Origin: Paramecium octaurelia
Taxonomy: Eukaryota > Ciliophora > Oligohymenophorea > Peniculida > Parameciidae
NCBI GenBank assembly: GCA_905182995.1
Contig: CAJJDP010000148.1
Location: 1-64,000, forward strand
DNA length: 64,000 bases
Direction: 5' to 3'
This document shows positions 51,901 through 63,439 of this stretch, in pieces; position 1 is the stretch's first letter, and every line of letters begins with the position of its first letter. Both the position numbers and the translations under genes were made by a program. The notes under the pieces are model-generated. The model was not told the origin of the DNA. It did not search any database and worked only from the letters and a program-made list of their open reading frames with translations.

Positions 51901-54044
51901 AGAGCAACAGGTGGCTAATAAATGTAGAATTTCTGTTTTTTGACTAAATGGGATTTCAGTTTTGGCAGCAGAATTTAAAGAGACCTTTTCTGTCAACCAC
52001 TCAAGAATGAATACATTTTTATTGGGTTTGTTGGATGAAACTATTATAGGCATACATCTTACTCTTTCTAATTTTGGAGAGATCTTCGAGGAAAAATCGA
52101 TTTTTACAAACAAGACTATTTAACACAGCTATGAATTCAGGGTATAGTATAATGTGTTTATGGAGTATAGGCAGAAACTAAAAAAAGCAGTTCTAATTTT
52201 CAATATTGTCTTTACAAATCTATTAAATTATATTGATAATTAAATACGATGTTAATAGTTTCAATTAATTATAATTAGAGCATCTTAAGTTGCTAACTGT
52301 AGTAATACATAATCCTCCCTTCATCTCTGTCTGCTCTGCTGATTGCCTTTGTAACCTAATAGAATTTCTCCTCCTTTTCAAAAAACTCCTTATCATTTTG
52401 AGCTATTTGATCAACCAATTCTGGCTTGAGCATTTAAAACAATAGGCAAATAAGGGGAAACAGTGGTTCTTGTCTGAAGGACTAGATTTATAGATTTATC
52501 ATTATTACATCCTGTCGTATGAATGAGATTTGATTATATTTTTGATTAGGCGATAGATTGGAAATCAATTTGTTCATTAAAAAGTCACTCACATAGGCCA
52601 ATATTTGCTTAACCTTTTAGTATATGAAATAAAACTAAATTTTTAATCTGATTTCGCCTTCCTTATTTTTCATATCGTACGCTGAGCACTTTATTTCTTA
52701 ATCACTAATGTCTTACAATAATTCTATGGCTTCTATAAAAACCTTAACAGAATATTGGAGTAATTTAGTTTCAGTGTCCTCGTATTCTCCAATCTTGCGT
52801 AATCTCAAGATGTTGATGTTTCTATTTTCTTGTCTGTTTTTCTGATCTTCCAAATATATCCCAGATTGATAATGCTAAATCTTGAAATAGGAGTCCTTTT
52901 TTAACATTTTTTATCCTTCATCTATAGGAATCAAAATAAACAAGGAGAGTTTACTCAATTAGTTAGTTAAGATGGGATCACCATTCAACAATTCCAAGTA
53001 CCGAGAGGATTGGTTATGTTTAAATCTAACCAGTTGATAAAATTGAATCTGTCCTCCTTGTCCATTTGTTTTTTCTATCTTCCAATATGAACTGCTCTGA
53101 AGTTTCTAGACTCTCTTCATGCCGATTCTTTCAATTACGTCATCAAAGGTCACTTTGAGATCCTCATAGATGATCTTAGTCAGAGACAATGAACTCAATT
53201 GGTTTTGTAGTCTTTGTATCTGATATTCTGCTATTTCATGAAATGTATCATAGGGCTATTTGGCATTCAGAAACAACTAGAATGATATGATTAATGGTGT
53301 ACGTTGGTTTCACTTAGGTTGATTGCAATCAGATCTCCTGCATACAACAAATCCTCGTTCTCTTGTAGACTACTATATAAATTCATTTTTAAGTATGTTG
53401 GATTGATCTGGGTGGATGACACTTGGTCTGCTGAATCCTTGGAAACCAGTCTTAAATAACATTTTCTATTCTGAATTGATTTTGCAGCACACAGTGTCAC
53501 AGTCTCTGAATCCAAGATGCACGAGATCTGTTTCTGATATTAATAGACTGGTTGGAAGTGCAATACAGTGTAATCAGATGGAAATTCAACCAATTGAACT
53601 GATTCTTGATCTATCATCACAAATCGAAGAGAGTCTTTGTGAACCAAATGAAAAGTGGATGTTCCAAATAGTAGTGATGTGTCCTGCAGTTTTTGGAAAC
53701 ATGAGATATTGGCCGTCATCTCCTCATCAAGATTGTTTTCATAAGATTTTATAGTCTGTTGTCTAGATTGAATTGTGGATTCTAAGATGCTCAATTACAC
53801 TACCCTTTTTATTGATTTCTTTGTCGATGTCATTCTTGACTAGCTCCACCAATTTGCACAGCCAAAAATGATTGAGAACAGGGATGATCATAAAAATGCA
53901 TTTATCAAAGTTCAGAATCTCATTTTGATGCGTGACCTTATGAACCAATAAATTATCATTAAGTTAATCAGTTGAAAGGTAGGACTCATTCTCACTGCAT
54001 AACGACAACGATATCTGACATCCATATGTAATCTTTTTTAGCAT
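45951..54044 (-). CDS. inositol 1,4,5-trisphosphate-receptor-type calcium release channel (about 2680 aa)
   Basis: Start MLKKITYGCQISLSL at 54044 and TGA at 45951. Two introns were mapped, 53782-53803 and 52193-52215, and the remainder is divisible by three. The N-terminus fits the Ins145_P3 and MIR region (FLVHK, YAGDLIAINL). Middle landmarks are EEKFYQVTKAISRADRDEGRIM and the RIH motif LRAHLIALCKNIYLDRDPSSQ. The C-terminus has several membrane helices, a pore helix (FDWTFKTDGSVGG), a last helix (IIKLCVINVLLAVIIISY), then the tail zinc-finger CFICGIDRLVFDK...GFWHHIKVEHNIWNYLFY. These match IP3 receptors closely in order and length. Paramecium is known to have a family of such CRC channels on the contractile vacuole, ER and other membranes; which member this is cannot be told. 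Further introns are possible. Confidence 0.92.
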
Positions 54045-54701
54045 TATTTATAATTATTGATTAAAATAATTGTAATTGGAAATACTACCTAATAGTACAA
54101 ACAATACGAAAAATGATCCCAAATTATTTTATCCAATTTAAGAGCCAAAAGACATAAGAGTAGACAGTGAACCTGTTTTTCAAATTTATCACTGAAAATC
54201 AAATCAAGAATAAAATTGAAAATTAAGCAAGTACCTAACTTCTAGTGATGATTTGAAATTCTGGTTCTCACATGTTTTTCTAGTATTGAATGATCAATTA
54301 TATAAATATTTTTTAAATTTTTATGGAGAGCATAATTGCAATCCATCTGATTGAATGTTTGTTTTAATGAATTCATATCATAAATTATAGATTTTTGGAG
54401 TATTATAATCGGGTATACTTAGATAGTGGAGATGGACAGTTAGAAAAATATAGAATTAATTGGAGTGTCTTCAAAAAAGAGATCGTAATTTTGATGGGTT
54501 GTGGTGTATCAATTAACACTATGGAACTGAGGGAGTGGTCTAAGTGCAATATCTCCTTGGTTTTGAAATTCTGAATTCTGATAATTGGTATTAAACAGAC
54601 CTGTTGAAAAAGTAATGGATTTCTATATTATGCTTATATAGATTGTTCTATATTTTTTAGGAGAAAAAGCACACTTCGAGTATTTATTGCATTAAATTAC
54701 T
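54045..54701. other. intergenic, divergent
   Basis: Spacer between the calcium channel and the small plus-strand gene. No supported coding frame. Likely contains both promoters. Confidence 0.5.
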
Positions 54702-55232
54702 ATGTATACTACAGACTTCTAAGATATTGACTCAAAACGTGTTAAGGAAAGACTAGTTGAAAGCGCCTTTAATAAGGTTTCGATTTGGAGGAAAATTTTT
54801 CTTGAAGGTTTGATCAACGAGCAAGGAGAAAGGCAATATTATACTTTGAACGAGGCTGCGAATTTGGTTGGCATTCCCAAAAAGACCTTGGAGGATTACA
54901 CTCAAATCTTTCAGAAAGTTGGCTTGATTGCTTCTATATCTGATTTTTATGGAAAGAAGATGGGACACTTGAGGCAATATGTAAGGAAGAATAAATCCAA
55001 AATCAGAAAGGCCTTGATGGTTGAAAGGTTAAAGTAATACGAAAGAAAACGAGAAAAATTAATTTAAAAACACCAAACCCAGTGTTCACTCATTGGTGAA
55101 GAGAATGCATCATCAAAAGATACAGAATCAATTGATGAGAAATACTCTTACAATAATTTTTATAATTCTGACTTCGAGGAATTAGATGTTTACTAAGAAA
55201 GCTGTGTCTTTTTACCATTATTAAAATTTTGA
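54702..55232 (+). CDS. small helix-turn-helix-like protein (176 aa)
   Basis: One 177-codon frame without introns (MYTTDFQDIDSKRVKERL). The centre reads YYTLNEAANLVGIPKKTLEDY, a pattern typical of a helix-turn-helix that recognises DNA, followed by KKMGHLRQYVRKNKSKIRK, a basic helix. The tail is Ser/Glu-rich. Short proteins of this shape (LDDAAKIVGIPKKTLDDYY-type) occur in ciliates, but their role is not established. Nuclear DNA binding is inferred from the motif. Confidence 0.75.
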
Positions 55233-55449
55233 TTTAGTTATTAATTGTGTATTCTGAATGTAATTAACGTAGCACAATTGTTGTTTGCCAAGTAACTCTT
55301 GAAGTAAGGGTTCTAGTAAGCAAAATGCACATAAATGATTCCCTGTGTTAATTTGCTTGTTTCATAGTGTATATTTATAACACCTAAACACAAACTATTT
55401 ATAATTTAATAATAATTAAACTTGAAGTAATTTTAATTTAAAAAACTTA

Positions 55450-56500
55450 ATGTAATTCTTAGACATCACAAATTTAGAAAAGAATCTTTAAAATTAAAAA
55501 GGCAAGAGTGTCGTTGAGGTTCCCAAGAGTCCTAAGAAAAAGACCCAGATAAATTACATGGACATGAGTAATTTCAAGTTCGATTGGATTTGTTTGGATG
55601 AGGAGGAATTTGAAGTTATGAACCAAGATAACATTAAAAGTTACGCCTTTACAATTCAAGAATAGTTCTTATGGTTCTAAAATCAACACACACACTTTTC
55701 TTACCCATTGAAAGTGGAGCATAAAAATGTAAATCTCACTTGAATTTCCATAGTTTACTGAGTCCTTAAAGAAGCACAAAATAGACGAATACAAAAGACA
55801 CAGCTTGTTGTGTTGGATGGGCTATGTGATGGGGAGTTACGAGAGTGCTTCGAATGAAACATACTTTTTAGCAATCTCCATCCTCGATAAGTTTCTCTAA
55901 CAGTATCCATTTGTCCTAACCAATTAAGAACTATTAGCAATTGGTCTATGTTGTTTGGCCTTGGCCTCAAAACACAAAGATGTATTTCCTTTAACTTCAC
56001 AACAATTGATTTAATTGAGTAACGATAAAATGGATGAAACTATGCTGACGAAATGTTAATTTACTATTTTGGACACTCTTCAATTTCAGGTCGAAGTCCC
56101 AAACTACTTCTAAATTTTTGATTATATAATGAGAGATTTAGAATACAGATATTACAAGCATATATCCTCAGACATTGTAAAGAACTCATTAGTTAGTAGA
56201 CAATTGAAGGTCATCTATAAGTGCAGTCTACATTTATTAAGATTTGTCTCTCAATATTACGATTCTACAATCTTCTATTAAGGTGCAATATCCTATGGAT
56301 CCATCTTTTACACGATCAAACGCATGGAATTACTGAAGTTCTCCGTTCCCGTTGATCTCATCAAAGTCCTATCATTAATACAAGCAGACTAAGAGATTAA
56401 TAATACAGAAATCGTATTAAAATACATATATCGATTATGCCAAAATGGGATGTCTGAAAAACAACAGGAATTCTTTAGACAAACCTTATTTCAGTATTGA
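55450..56500 (+). CDS. cyclin (341 aa)
   Basis: A 25-nt intron (55729-55753) leaves 342 codons. The cyclin box is clear: RHSLLCWMGYVMGSYESASNETYFLAISILDKFL, then LLAIGLCCLALASKHKDVFPL and a MLTKCQFTILDTLQFQVEVPNYF block, which match the MRxxLxDW...LxxNxxDRFL and GxxCxLLAxKxEE...ExxIL patterns of mitotic-type cyclins. A C-terminal fold of similar helices follows (LVSRQLKVIYKCSLHLLRF). It should bind and activate a cyclin-dependent kinase. The typical N-terminal destruction box (RxxLxxI) is not obvious in the first 50 residues. Confidence 0.85.
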
Positions 56501-56541
56501 ATTTTAATCATTGTTATTTTTTGTAACAAATAGAATAAGTA

Positions 56542-56952
56542 TCAATAATTACATTGTCTTCTTCTTACTTTCAGCAAGTAATCTAGTTAAGAGATATTAC
56601 GATATGGATTAGTGAGACTCGCAATTGAGTTCTTCTTCGATTCAATAAGTGGTTTTTACAATTCCTTTACTTATTATCTAATTTAAGATTTTAATTAGTA
56701 ATCAATTGATTTATTGTTATTGATCGTAAATTTTGAAGGACTCAATTAAGGGAGAATAGAACGATTTACTGGAACATATGTACGATTAAAGTGTTTCTTC
56801 TTTAAAATCTTTGAGGACGTGTTGCTGGGCTGAGTTGGCAGAGTTTTTATAGGCAACTGTATTTCTGAGACCACTTTTAGATTTTTAATCGGTATTAGTA
56901 ACAATTTATCATTAATGGTTTATTGTCTTTTGATAAATACAGTATGTCTCAT
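56542..56952 (-). CDS. small basic Ser/Pro-rich protein (136 aa)
   Basis: A 137-codon frame from an ATG at 56952 to a TGA at 56542 with no intron. It is Lys/Arg/Ser/Pro-rich, for example SNTSSKILKKKHFNRTYVPV and ESKKNSIASLTNPYRN, and looks disordered. It lies 41 bases past the stop of the cyclin gene on the opposite strand. No family recognised. Confidence 0.55.
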
Positions 56953-57104
56953 TTATGTTTTTGAATGTGTATCTTTTCTTTAAGGAACTTAGAATGCTAC
57001 TTATTTATGCTAAATTAGCATATCTTTTGTTAATCGAGTGTCACAGGAATTACAACGTTTCCTAAATAAGATTGTCTTAGAATATAATTTATTTCTTATG
57101 AGAA

Positions 57105-57675
57105 TCATTTTTCTAGCAATCTTCTATGCTTAAAGAAATTATTGGAATATTTACAAAAGCGAAAGGCATCCTCTGCAAAATCCCTTTTTTTCTTCAACTA
57201 ATGTGCATATTCTACTTAACGATGACAAGTTGCACCTTTGTACATTAGATGTATGATTTTAGTATTGTCGTGTCCACAATCAGAACAACAACAACTTCTC
57301 CTTCGAATCTTTTAGATGTTCCTGCTCTGCATTCTCTTCCCTTCTCTACTTCCAAAACGCAAATGCTTTACTTTGGCGTCTGATAATTTGGGTTTTATCA
57401 ATTCAAAAGAGAGAGTTCTTTGTGTCTTCTTTAAAGGGTGAGCCCTTGTGCTGTAATTGGTAGTATTCTCAACTTTGCGATTGACAACAAAATTATATAA
57501 ATTGGCTGAACTTTCCTCATAATCCATACTGGGTAACCCTTAAATGTCTTTCTCTAATTATCATAGTTTCAACTATCTTACTTAATTCCTTCATCATTTT
57601 CTTAGCGCTTTTAAACAAGATCTCTTGCTTTAGTATTCCTTCCAATTTTTTTTCAGGATGTGAATTAATTTTCAT
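57105..57675 (-). CDS. small basic protein with cysteine cluster (180 aa)
   Basis: A 28-nt intron near the 5' end (about 57553-57580) leaves 181 codons from an ATG at 57675. The protein is basic (KINSHPEKKLEG, RFGSREGKRMQSR) and carries RRRSCCCSDCGHDN followed by KGATCHRQVEYAHQ, a possible zinc site made of five Cys and two His. Nucleic-acid binding is a guess. The gene is on the same strand as, and 153 bases from, the basic protein at 56542-56952. Confidence 0.6.
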
Positions 57676-58837
57676 GACAGAAATAAACAAATAAGTAATA
57701 TATGATTAAAATAATCCGTATATAACTAGAACAAATTCAACTAAATCTAACTTTTCATACACCTATCCCAAATGTCTTAGTATTCAAAACACTCACTTTT
57801 CCAATATTTTAGGTGAAAAACAATAACCCTCTCACCTTCTCATTTTGAAATGAGAAAATCTATTCTGAATTCAATTATAGTACCTAAGGAAACCTATATA
57901 AAATAAGCTGTATAGAGGATATACACTCATATAAATTGTTTCTTTTTGTCAAAAAGGTTTTATCTTTAAGATAGTAAAATGAGAATTATAACATTATTAA
58001 AAAATAATTTTTAACAATCATATATTTTAAATTAAATTGGAAGTTTGAGGTATATAAATTATGGGTTTCCGACCATTTTTTGAAGACCTTTGTTTACAAC
58101 TTCCATTCTTGAGCTTTAAATGTGACAATATCATAACACCTGTGAATTTAACCTTTACTAATCTCTAATCCATAACAATGATATGAAATACAAATAAAGT
58201 TTCAATCATAAAATTACAATCCAATTTAAGAGAATGCGTACATTAATGTCTTAATAGCTTGATCTTAATTTTTCAATCATCCTTGTCTTTAAAAATATAT
58301 TATATGAGTTGGTATAAGTATATGTATATTTAATAAAAATTCATTAATTGCAATAATAGTACTTAGTATCTTAATCGAAGCTGTTCCATTCATTGCAAAT
58401 TTATTTCATAACTTCAGACAAAACAAATGGTTTTCTTGGAACTATATATTATTTTGATATAAATCTAAGTGCAAATCTCTCAAATCCATTTTATGGTTAT
58501 TTTAATATTTACCATGCTTCTTCTAAATCATAGTAAAATAGCCATACCTTTGGATGTATTTAACTCTATCTTTGGATAACATGCCACCTTAAATTCAGTT
58601 TATAAGAAAGCTCTTTTGAAAAGAGATTGTTTTTAAACGTTGACGGACATAGATATATATGAAATTTTTAAATATAAAATTAATCATTTCCCTCCTTGGG
58701 AATTTAAATTTTATAATGTGGGATTTAATTAATTGAAATTATAATGGCATATAAATTTGAATGAATTAAAGGATTTAAATAGATAGATATTTTATAAATA
58801 CTTCAAATATGTTAAATATTTATTCATTTTTCTTAGA
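57676..58837. other. 1.16-kb stretch without a supported gene
   Basis: AT-rich on both strands, with only short frames. No clear RNA gene or repeat was seen. It separates the small basic protein from the kinase gene. Confidence 0.45.
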
Positions 58838-60857
58838 TCATCTTTTAAAATATTCGTATATTAATCTTAATAAGGATGGCTTACTTTCGTTTAATTGAAC
58901 TAGTTATTGTGGGTCAGCCATCAAAAATTGGAACTTAACCTAATTACTATCTTCATTTTTGATAAATTTGATTGAAAAGGCCATAAATTCAATTGTGTGA
59001 TCTTCTAAGAACTCCACCTCCTTCTCAAAATCGAAATTTAGATTAATTTCTGCGAACATTTTCTTGAATTAGAGATAATATAACTAAGGCGAGCAAATGC
59101 TTTCTTGGAAATTGAATTTTTTGATTTCTTCTAGCAATTTAGGATCCTTTATTAATCCCTAATCCTCTTAAAACTAATTCATTTTGATCTAAAATACTTA
59201 TAGAATAATTTTTTACCATAAACAGTTATTTATAATTCTTGCAATTTTCTCTGATTTTATCCTTCTAATCAGATTTGCATTTCAAGAATTACCTTATTTC
59301 TTCATCCAAGTTCTGCCTATCTACATAGCTCAATTCCTAAAATATTTATAGTTTTGAAGAGTCAAATCGTTTGGTGATAAGTGTGTAGATATTTAAGTAG
59401 CATGAGTATTGATACCCATTTATGTAGAGTTAAAGCAAATATAGAATAATTGTGTAATTTGATTTAAACATGGTTAGCTTATTAATTTGCAAATATTTGA
59501 ATGTATTGTCAAATTTATTGAGTAATTTATTTGCAAAAGTACATTTTGCTTGATAGAATTCTAAAATCTTCTCTAAGACATTCGTCTATTATTAGCAAAC
59601 TGAATACTGTTTTTACATTTTAAAGAGTCTCACAGGCGAGCTTATTTAATCTTAACGATTCTATATAAATTTATCACTATGAAAAGGTTAAAATTTTTGG
59701 TTAACCTAACTCTATTTATTTGCTTATGGGAACTCACCAGTTTGATTGGCTCTCTAAAGTTTGCTGTTTGATCTGATAAATTGAGTTGTTTTGGGTTGTG
59801 ATACATTATTATTATCTATTGAGGTCGATTGAGAATTTGGGTCATTTTTCTCCTTCGATTAAGTGGACATTGATGATTTTAATAATTAATCTGAAGAGGA
59901 TTTCAAATGGCTAATCTCTTTTGTAGATTCAATATCAAAATCATGACTTGGAAACTATTTGAACAGTTCCTCCCAACTTATTCTAGATGATTCTTCATAT
60001 ACTAGGGATGACTTTAAAAAGTTCAATAATAATTGTTATTCAGATGCAGACCCTCCTACATCTTTTGGGATGCTTCCTATTATAATTTTATGAGTTTTTG
60101 ATTTCTTTACAGATTCTATAAATTAAAAGAGTCCAAGACAGCTAATTGGCATTTATGAATAGACTAATTAATAGATTAATACACCTAACTAAATATATTA
60201 TTGTTAATACACTATATATATCGCATTTATTGGAATAAGCTCCATCAATCAGAACCTAGGGAGCAGCATAATATGGAGTTCCAACTTGAGACTATTGCAT
60301 TTCAAAATTAGGGTTTTCTGAGATCTTAGACATCCCATAATCGCCAAGCTAGTTTTATGTTTGATTATACCTAGAAATAACCGTTGTTTCCTAGAAATAT
60401 ATTTGCTGGCTTTATGTCTCTATGAATAATACCCAATTTATAGAGTTCCCTGTATCCATTTATTAATTAACAAAGAATCTGTATAATCTCTTGAGCTGAG
60501 AATTTCTTTCCATACTCTTCCCTCTTTTGAATTACGCTCTAGAAGTCCCCTTATTGACAATATTCCATAAAAATAAAGCATATATCTTCTTTTTAGGTTA
60601 TATGAAGTAGTTTCACTAAATTTGGACAATCTACTTAGATTAGTTTCTTAACTATATTAATTTCTCTCTGAAAAGAGATATCTGTCTTTGGAGATCCTGA
60701 TATAATCTAACATTAAAATTGTAATTACTTTAACACACAAGGGTATTTGATATTTCGGATTTGAACATTTATAACAAAACGAAAATGCTCCATGACCAAA
60801 ACATTCAGTATAACGAATGATAAATCCATCAACATCGGAAGGAGAATTGTTTAACAT
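58838..60857 (-). CDS. protein Ser/Thr kinase (643 aa)
   Basis: Introns at 60707-60728, 60349-60370, 60189-60210 and 59063-59084 (22 nt each) leave 644 codons. The kinase domain covers residues 10-270: a degenerate glycine loop (FGHGAFSFCYKC), Lys in LCVKII, a Glu in QREINIVKKLI, the hinge IFMEYCQQGDF, catalytic HRDIKPANIFL, LGDYGMSK (DYG in place of DFG), GTPYYAAPQVL (APQ in place of APE) and CDIYSLGVLIYQ. All core catalytic residues (K, D, D) are present. The C-terminal 370 residues are a Ser/Gln-rich linker then a helical region. The fourth intron starts GTT and is called because it restores the frame. Confidence 0.85.
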
Positions 60858-61153
60858 CTATCTTAAAATATAAATATTATTAATATTTAATAATATATAT
60901 GTCGAAGCTGTGATAAATATTGAAGAATTCTTTTTATTATCATTTTCTTGAATTTATAAGCAAATAAAACTAGGTATATTTAAATATAATCATCAATAAT
61001 CACCAAAATTAATCAATTTATCATAATAATAGCAGTGATTAAACAACTCTGAATATTTTCTAGTCTAAATAATTTAAGGTTTCAAAATCATCAGCTAGTT
61101 TAATAACCACTAGTTATTAGAGAATTAATTATGAGCTGGAATACTTGTTATAA
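60858..61153. other. intergenic, divergent
   Basis: AT-rich spacer upstream of the kinase start and the next small plus-strand frame. Nothing recognised. Confidence 0.45.
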
Positions 61154-61406
61154 ATGATTTAAACACAACCTAATTACGACTTACTTCTAAGATAGGTTAA
61201 TCTAAATGAGTTCTATACCTTTATTTCTTATGGCCTAGTCATAACTCAAAGGGTCAACGGCGTCATTAGATTTGCATGGGATCTTTAATTTGATAGCAAA
61301 CTTTAAACTATTGGTTGATCCGTCTGGGAAATAAGGGTTTTGTCTCTCAAATTCAATCCTTAAACCATCTATGAAAGAATAGTAAAAGATTTCAAGAATT
61401 GATTGA
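61154..61406 (+). CDS. small hypothetical protein (about 76 aa)
   Basis: ATG at 61154 reads MIQTQPNYDLLLRQVNLNEF and FISYGLVITQRVNGVIRFAWD, then meets a TGA unless a 22-nt intron (61314-61335, starting GTT) is removed. With it the frame is 77 codons. An overlapping second frame of similar length makes this uncertain. No family recognised. Confidence 0.3.
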
Positions 61407-61508
61407 TTAATTGATATATAAAAGCAATCAGTAATTTGTAGTGTATGTAAATATTTAGTTATAATAATTTATATTAACAGAAAATTGTTCAGTTATATAA
61501 CTAGTATA

Positions 61509-62463
61509 TCAATTGGAAACAGTTTCAATTTTCTTTTTTTTCTTTAATTGCACTGGTATTCTTTTCTTATTAGCACAATCTTTGCATCTACAACTGGATG
61601 AGCATTTTTGATTTCTTATATAGCATTCACAGTAGTTTTTTTAGCATTGGGATTTTTAACATTTACATCCCCAGACTCTCGATCTATCAAATAAGTCATC
61701 ATCATGTGTTTATCGCTGAGACTTTATTTTTATTTTTTCTAATGCTGTTTGTCTAACTGGGAGATGATCATCGCAATTCTTGCAAGCAAAGCATTTGCAA
61801 AGTTCTGTGCATTGTCTATTTTAGTGGAAACACTGACAATATAACTTAAGACAGTTCGACTTAGTGCATTTGCATGGAGTTGTGTTTGGTTCCTGCTATT
61901 AAGAGTGGTGATCGGAATCCTAATTATGGTCTTGAGTTGTGTTAAAAGTAGGATTAGGCTTTGTTTTGCGAATTCTTCTACTTCTTTGTTCCAGAGTTTG
62001 AGAGCAGAGATCGTCTGTTCTTTATTGCTGATCTTAAATTTAAATGATTGGCAATTTTATGTTGGCATCTATATTGTCCTCTTATACTTGGCTCTGATTG
62101 TTTAACTTCATAATTGTGGGTGATTCTGGTTCCTCATTAAAATTTTCTGATAAGATGCTCCTAAAATAGATCTACAGCATACATCATATTTTTAAGTTGA
62201 GGCTAACACAATTCAACATTGTCATTGTCTAAAATAGTATCATATTTGTTCTGGTTCCAATAATCATATGTTAATGGGGATGAGTCTTTCCTTTAATCGA
62301 TAGAGTTCCAAAAATTTTAGTGCATTTCCTTTTACTAATAATTAATATTGTTCTGTTGAAGTACACTATTGAATGAGTTATTTTACATGCAGTTTATTTA
62401 TTTATATTCTGCCAAATCGGCTTTGTTGCATAAGTTAATCAATTATGAAATGCGTTTCTTCAT
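61509..62463 (-). CDS. tesmin/TSO1/LIN54-type CXC-domain protein (310 aa)
   Basis: A 22-nt intron (62161-62182) leaves 311 codons. The C-terminal 130 residues hold two cysteine-rich CXC repeats: CKCTKSNCLKLYCQCF...CKCFACKNC and, after a 35-residue linker, CKCQKSQCQKNYCECY...CRCKDCANK. This pair is the DNA-binding CRC domain of tesmin, TSO1 and LIN54 (DREAM complex), where each repeat binds zinc and inserts a Tyr into the minor groove. Tyr is present after the third or fourth Cys in both repeats. The N-terminal part is Asn/Gln-rich and unconserved. Expected to be a nuclear transcription regulator. The frame is open upstream of the chosen ATG. Confidence 0.9.
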
Positions 62464-62931
62464 GTATTTGGAAATATCAGTATTACTCAATTCTCTTTGG
62501 ACAAAATGCAGGATTGGATGACTCTAACGTGGTGAGATCAAGTAATAATAATTCTATATAAAGAAATCTATAGAAAAGAGGAGGATGAGGGGGGAGAGTC
62601 TTTTTTCAAGAAAAATTAAAATAAATTTATTTATATCTCAATTATACAATACATAATCTTAGTATATATTTATATAATTGCTATATTATATTCTATAGAA
62701 AATGATTAATTTTTCATTGAGTTTATTTGAACCCATTATTAATTTCCTAAAATTAATTTTCATTTTATTTTTTAGCCTTAAAATTACATTAAAAATTAAT
62801 AATTCCAATAACTAACATATATTAAATTAAACTGGTAAGAGGCTGAATTGAAATATTTAAATTATTTTTCTCCAAAATAAACTAATTTTAATATATATTA
62901 AATTAAGACAACAGGTTAATAATAAATATCG
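62464..62931. other. intergenic, divergent
   Basis: AT-rich spacer between the CXC gene and the plus-strand gene at 62932. Includes a purine-rich run near 62576-62600. No gene seen. Confidence 0.5.
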
Positions 62932-63363
62932 ATGGGAAGTTCATGCATTTCGAATTAAAAAGATTCTCCATTTGAAGATGTTCCTTCTGTATAAATAAAT
63001 GCTAAAGAGAAAGGAATCTAGTGTATCAACCAAACAATCAAGGCCAATTTCCAGTAGGTTAAAGTATTGAAGGAATCCTTAGATGAGGGAATCTCAATCT
63101 CCAACATTTAGACCATTGTGATTCGACCGAGATGCGAATCCGAAAGTGCCAAAATAATGAGTGAGCTAATCAAGTTCGGCAATTAGATCACTATAATATC
63201 AAACAAAATACCAGATAGCCCTATTTCAAGCGTGAAATCAAATTCTAAAAAAGGGATTCTAAAAAATAAATAAGAAATAAATGTGACTAAATCAGCAGAT
63301 GGAGGCTTGTTCTTTCCATCTCCGTACAGAACTAGCGGTAAAAACATTAGATTCAAAGGGTGA
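62932..63363 (+). CDS. small protein with predicted N-myristoylation (143 aa)
   Basis: A 144-codon frame without introns. It begins MGSSCISNQK: Gly2 with Ser at positions 3-4 and 6-7 fits N-myristoyltransferase substrates, and Cys5 could be palmitoylated, so membrane anchoring is likely. The rest contains GIQCINQTIKANFQQVKVLK and IVIRPRCESESAKIMSELIK, and ends with a basic SSVKSNSKKGILKNK region and FPSPYRTSGKNIRFKG. No domain recognised. Its stop faces the methyltransferase stop across 76 bases. Confidence 0.65.
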
Positions 63364-63439
63364 AAATATTATTTATAATATGATTTTAAGGAATTTAATT
63401 CAATATTTTAATAAAATATATCATAATGCTCTTGCTACC

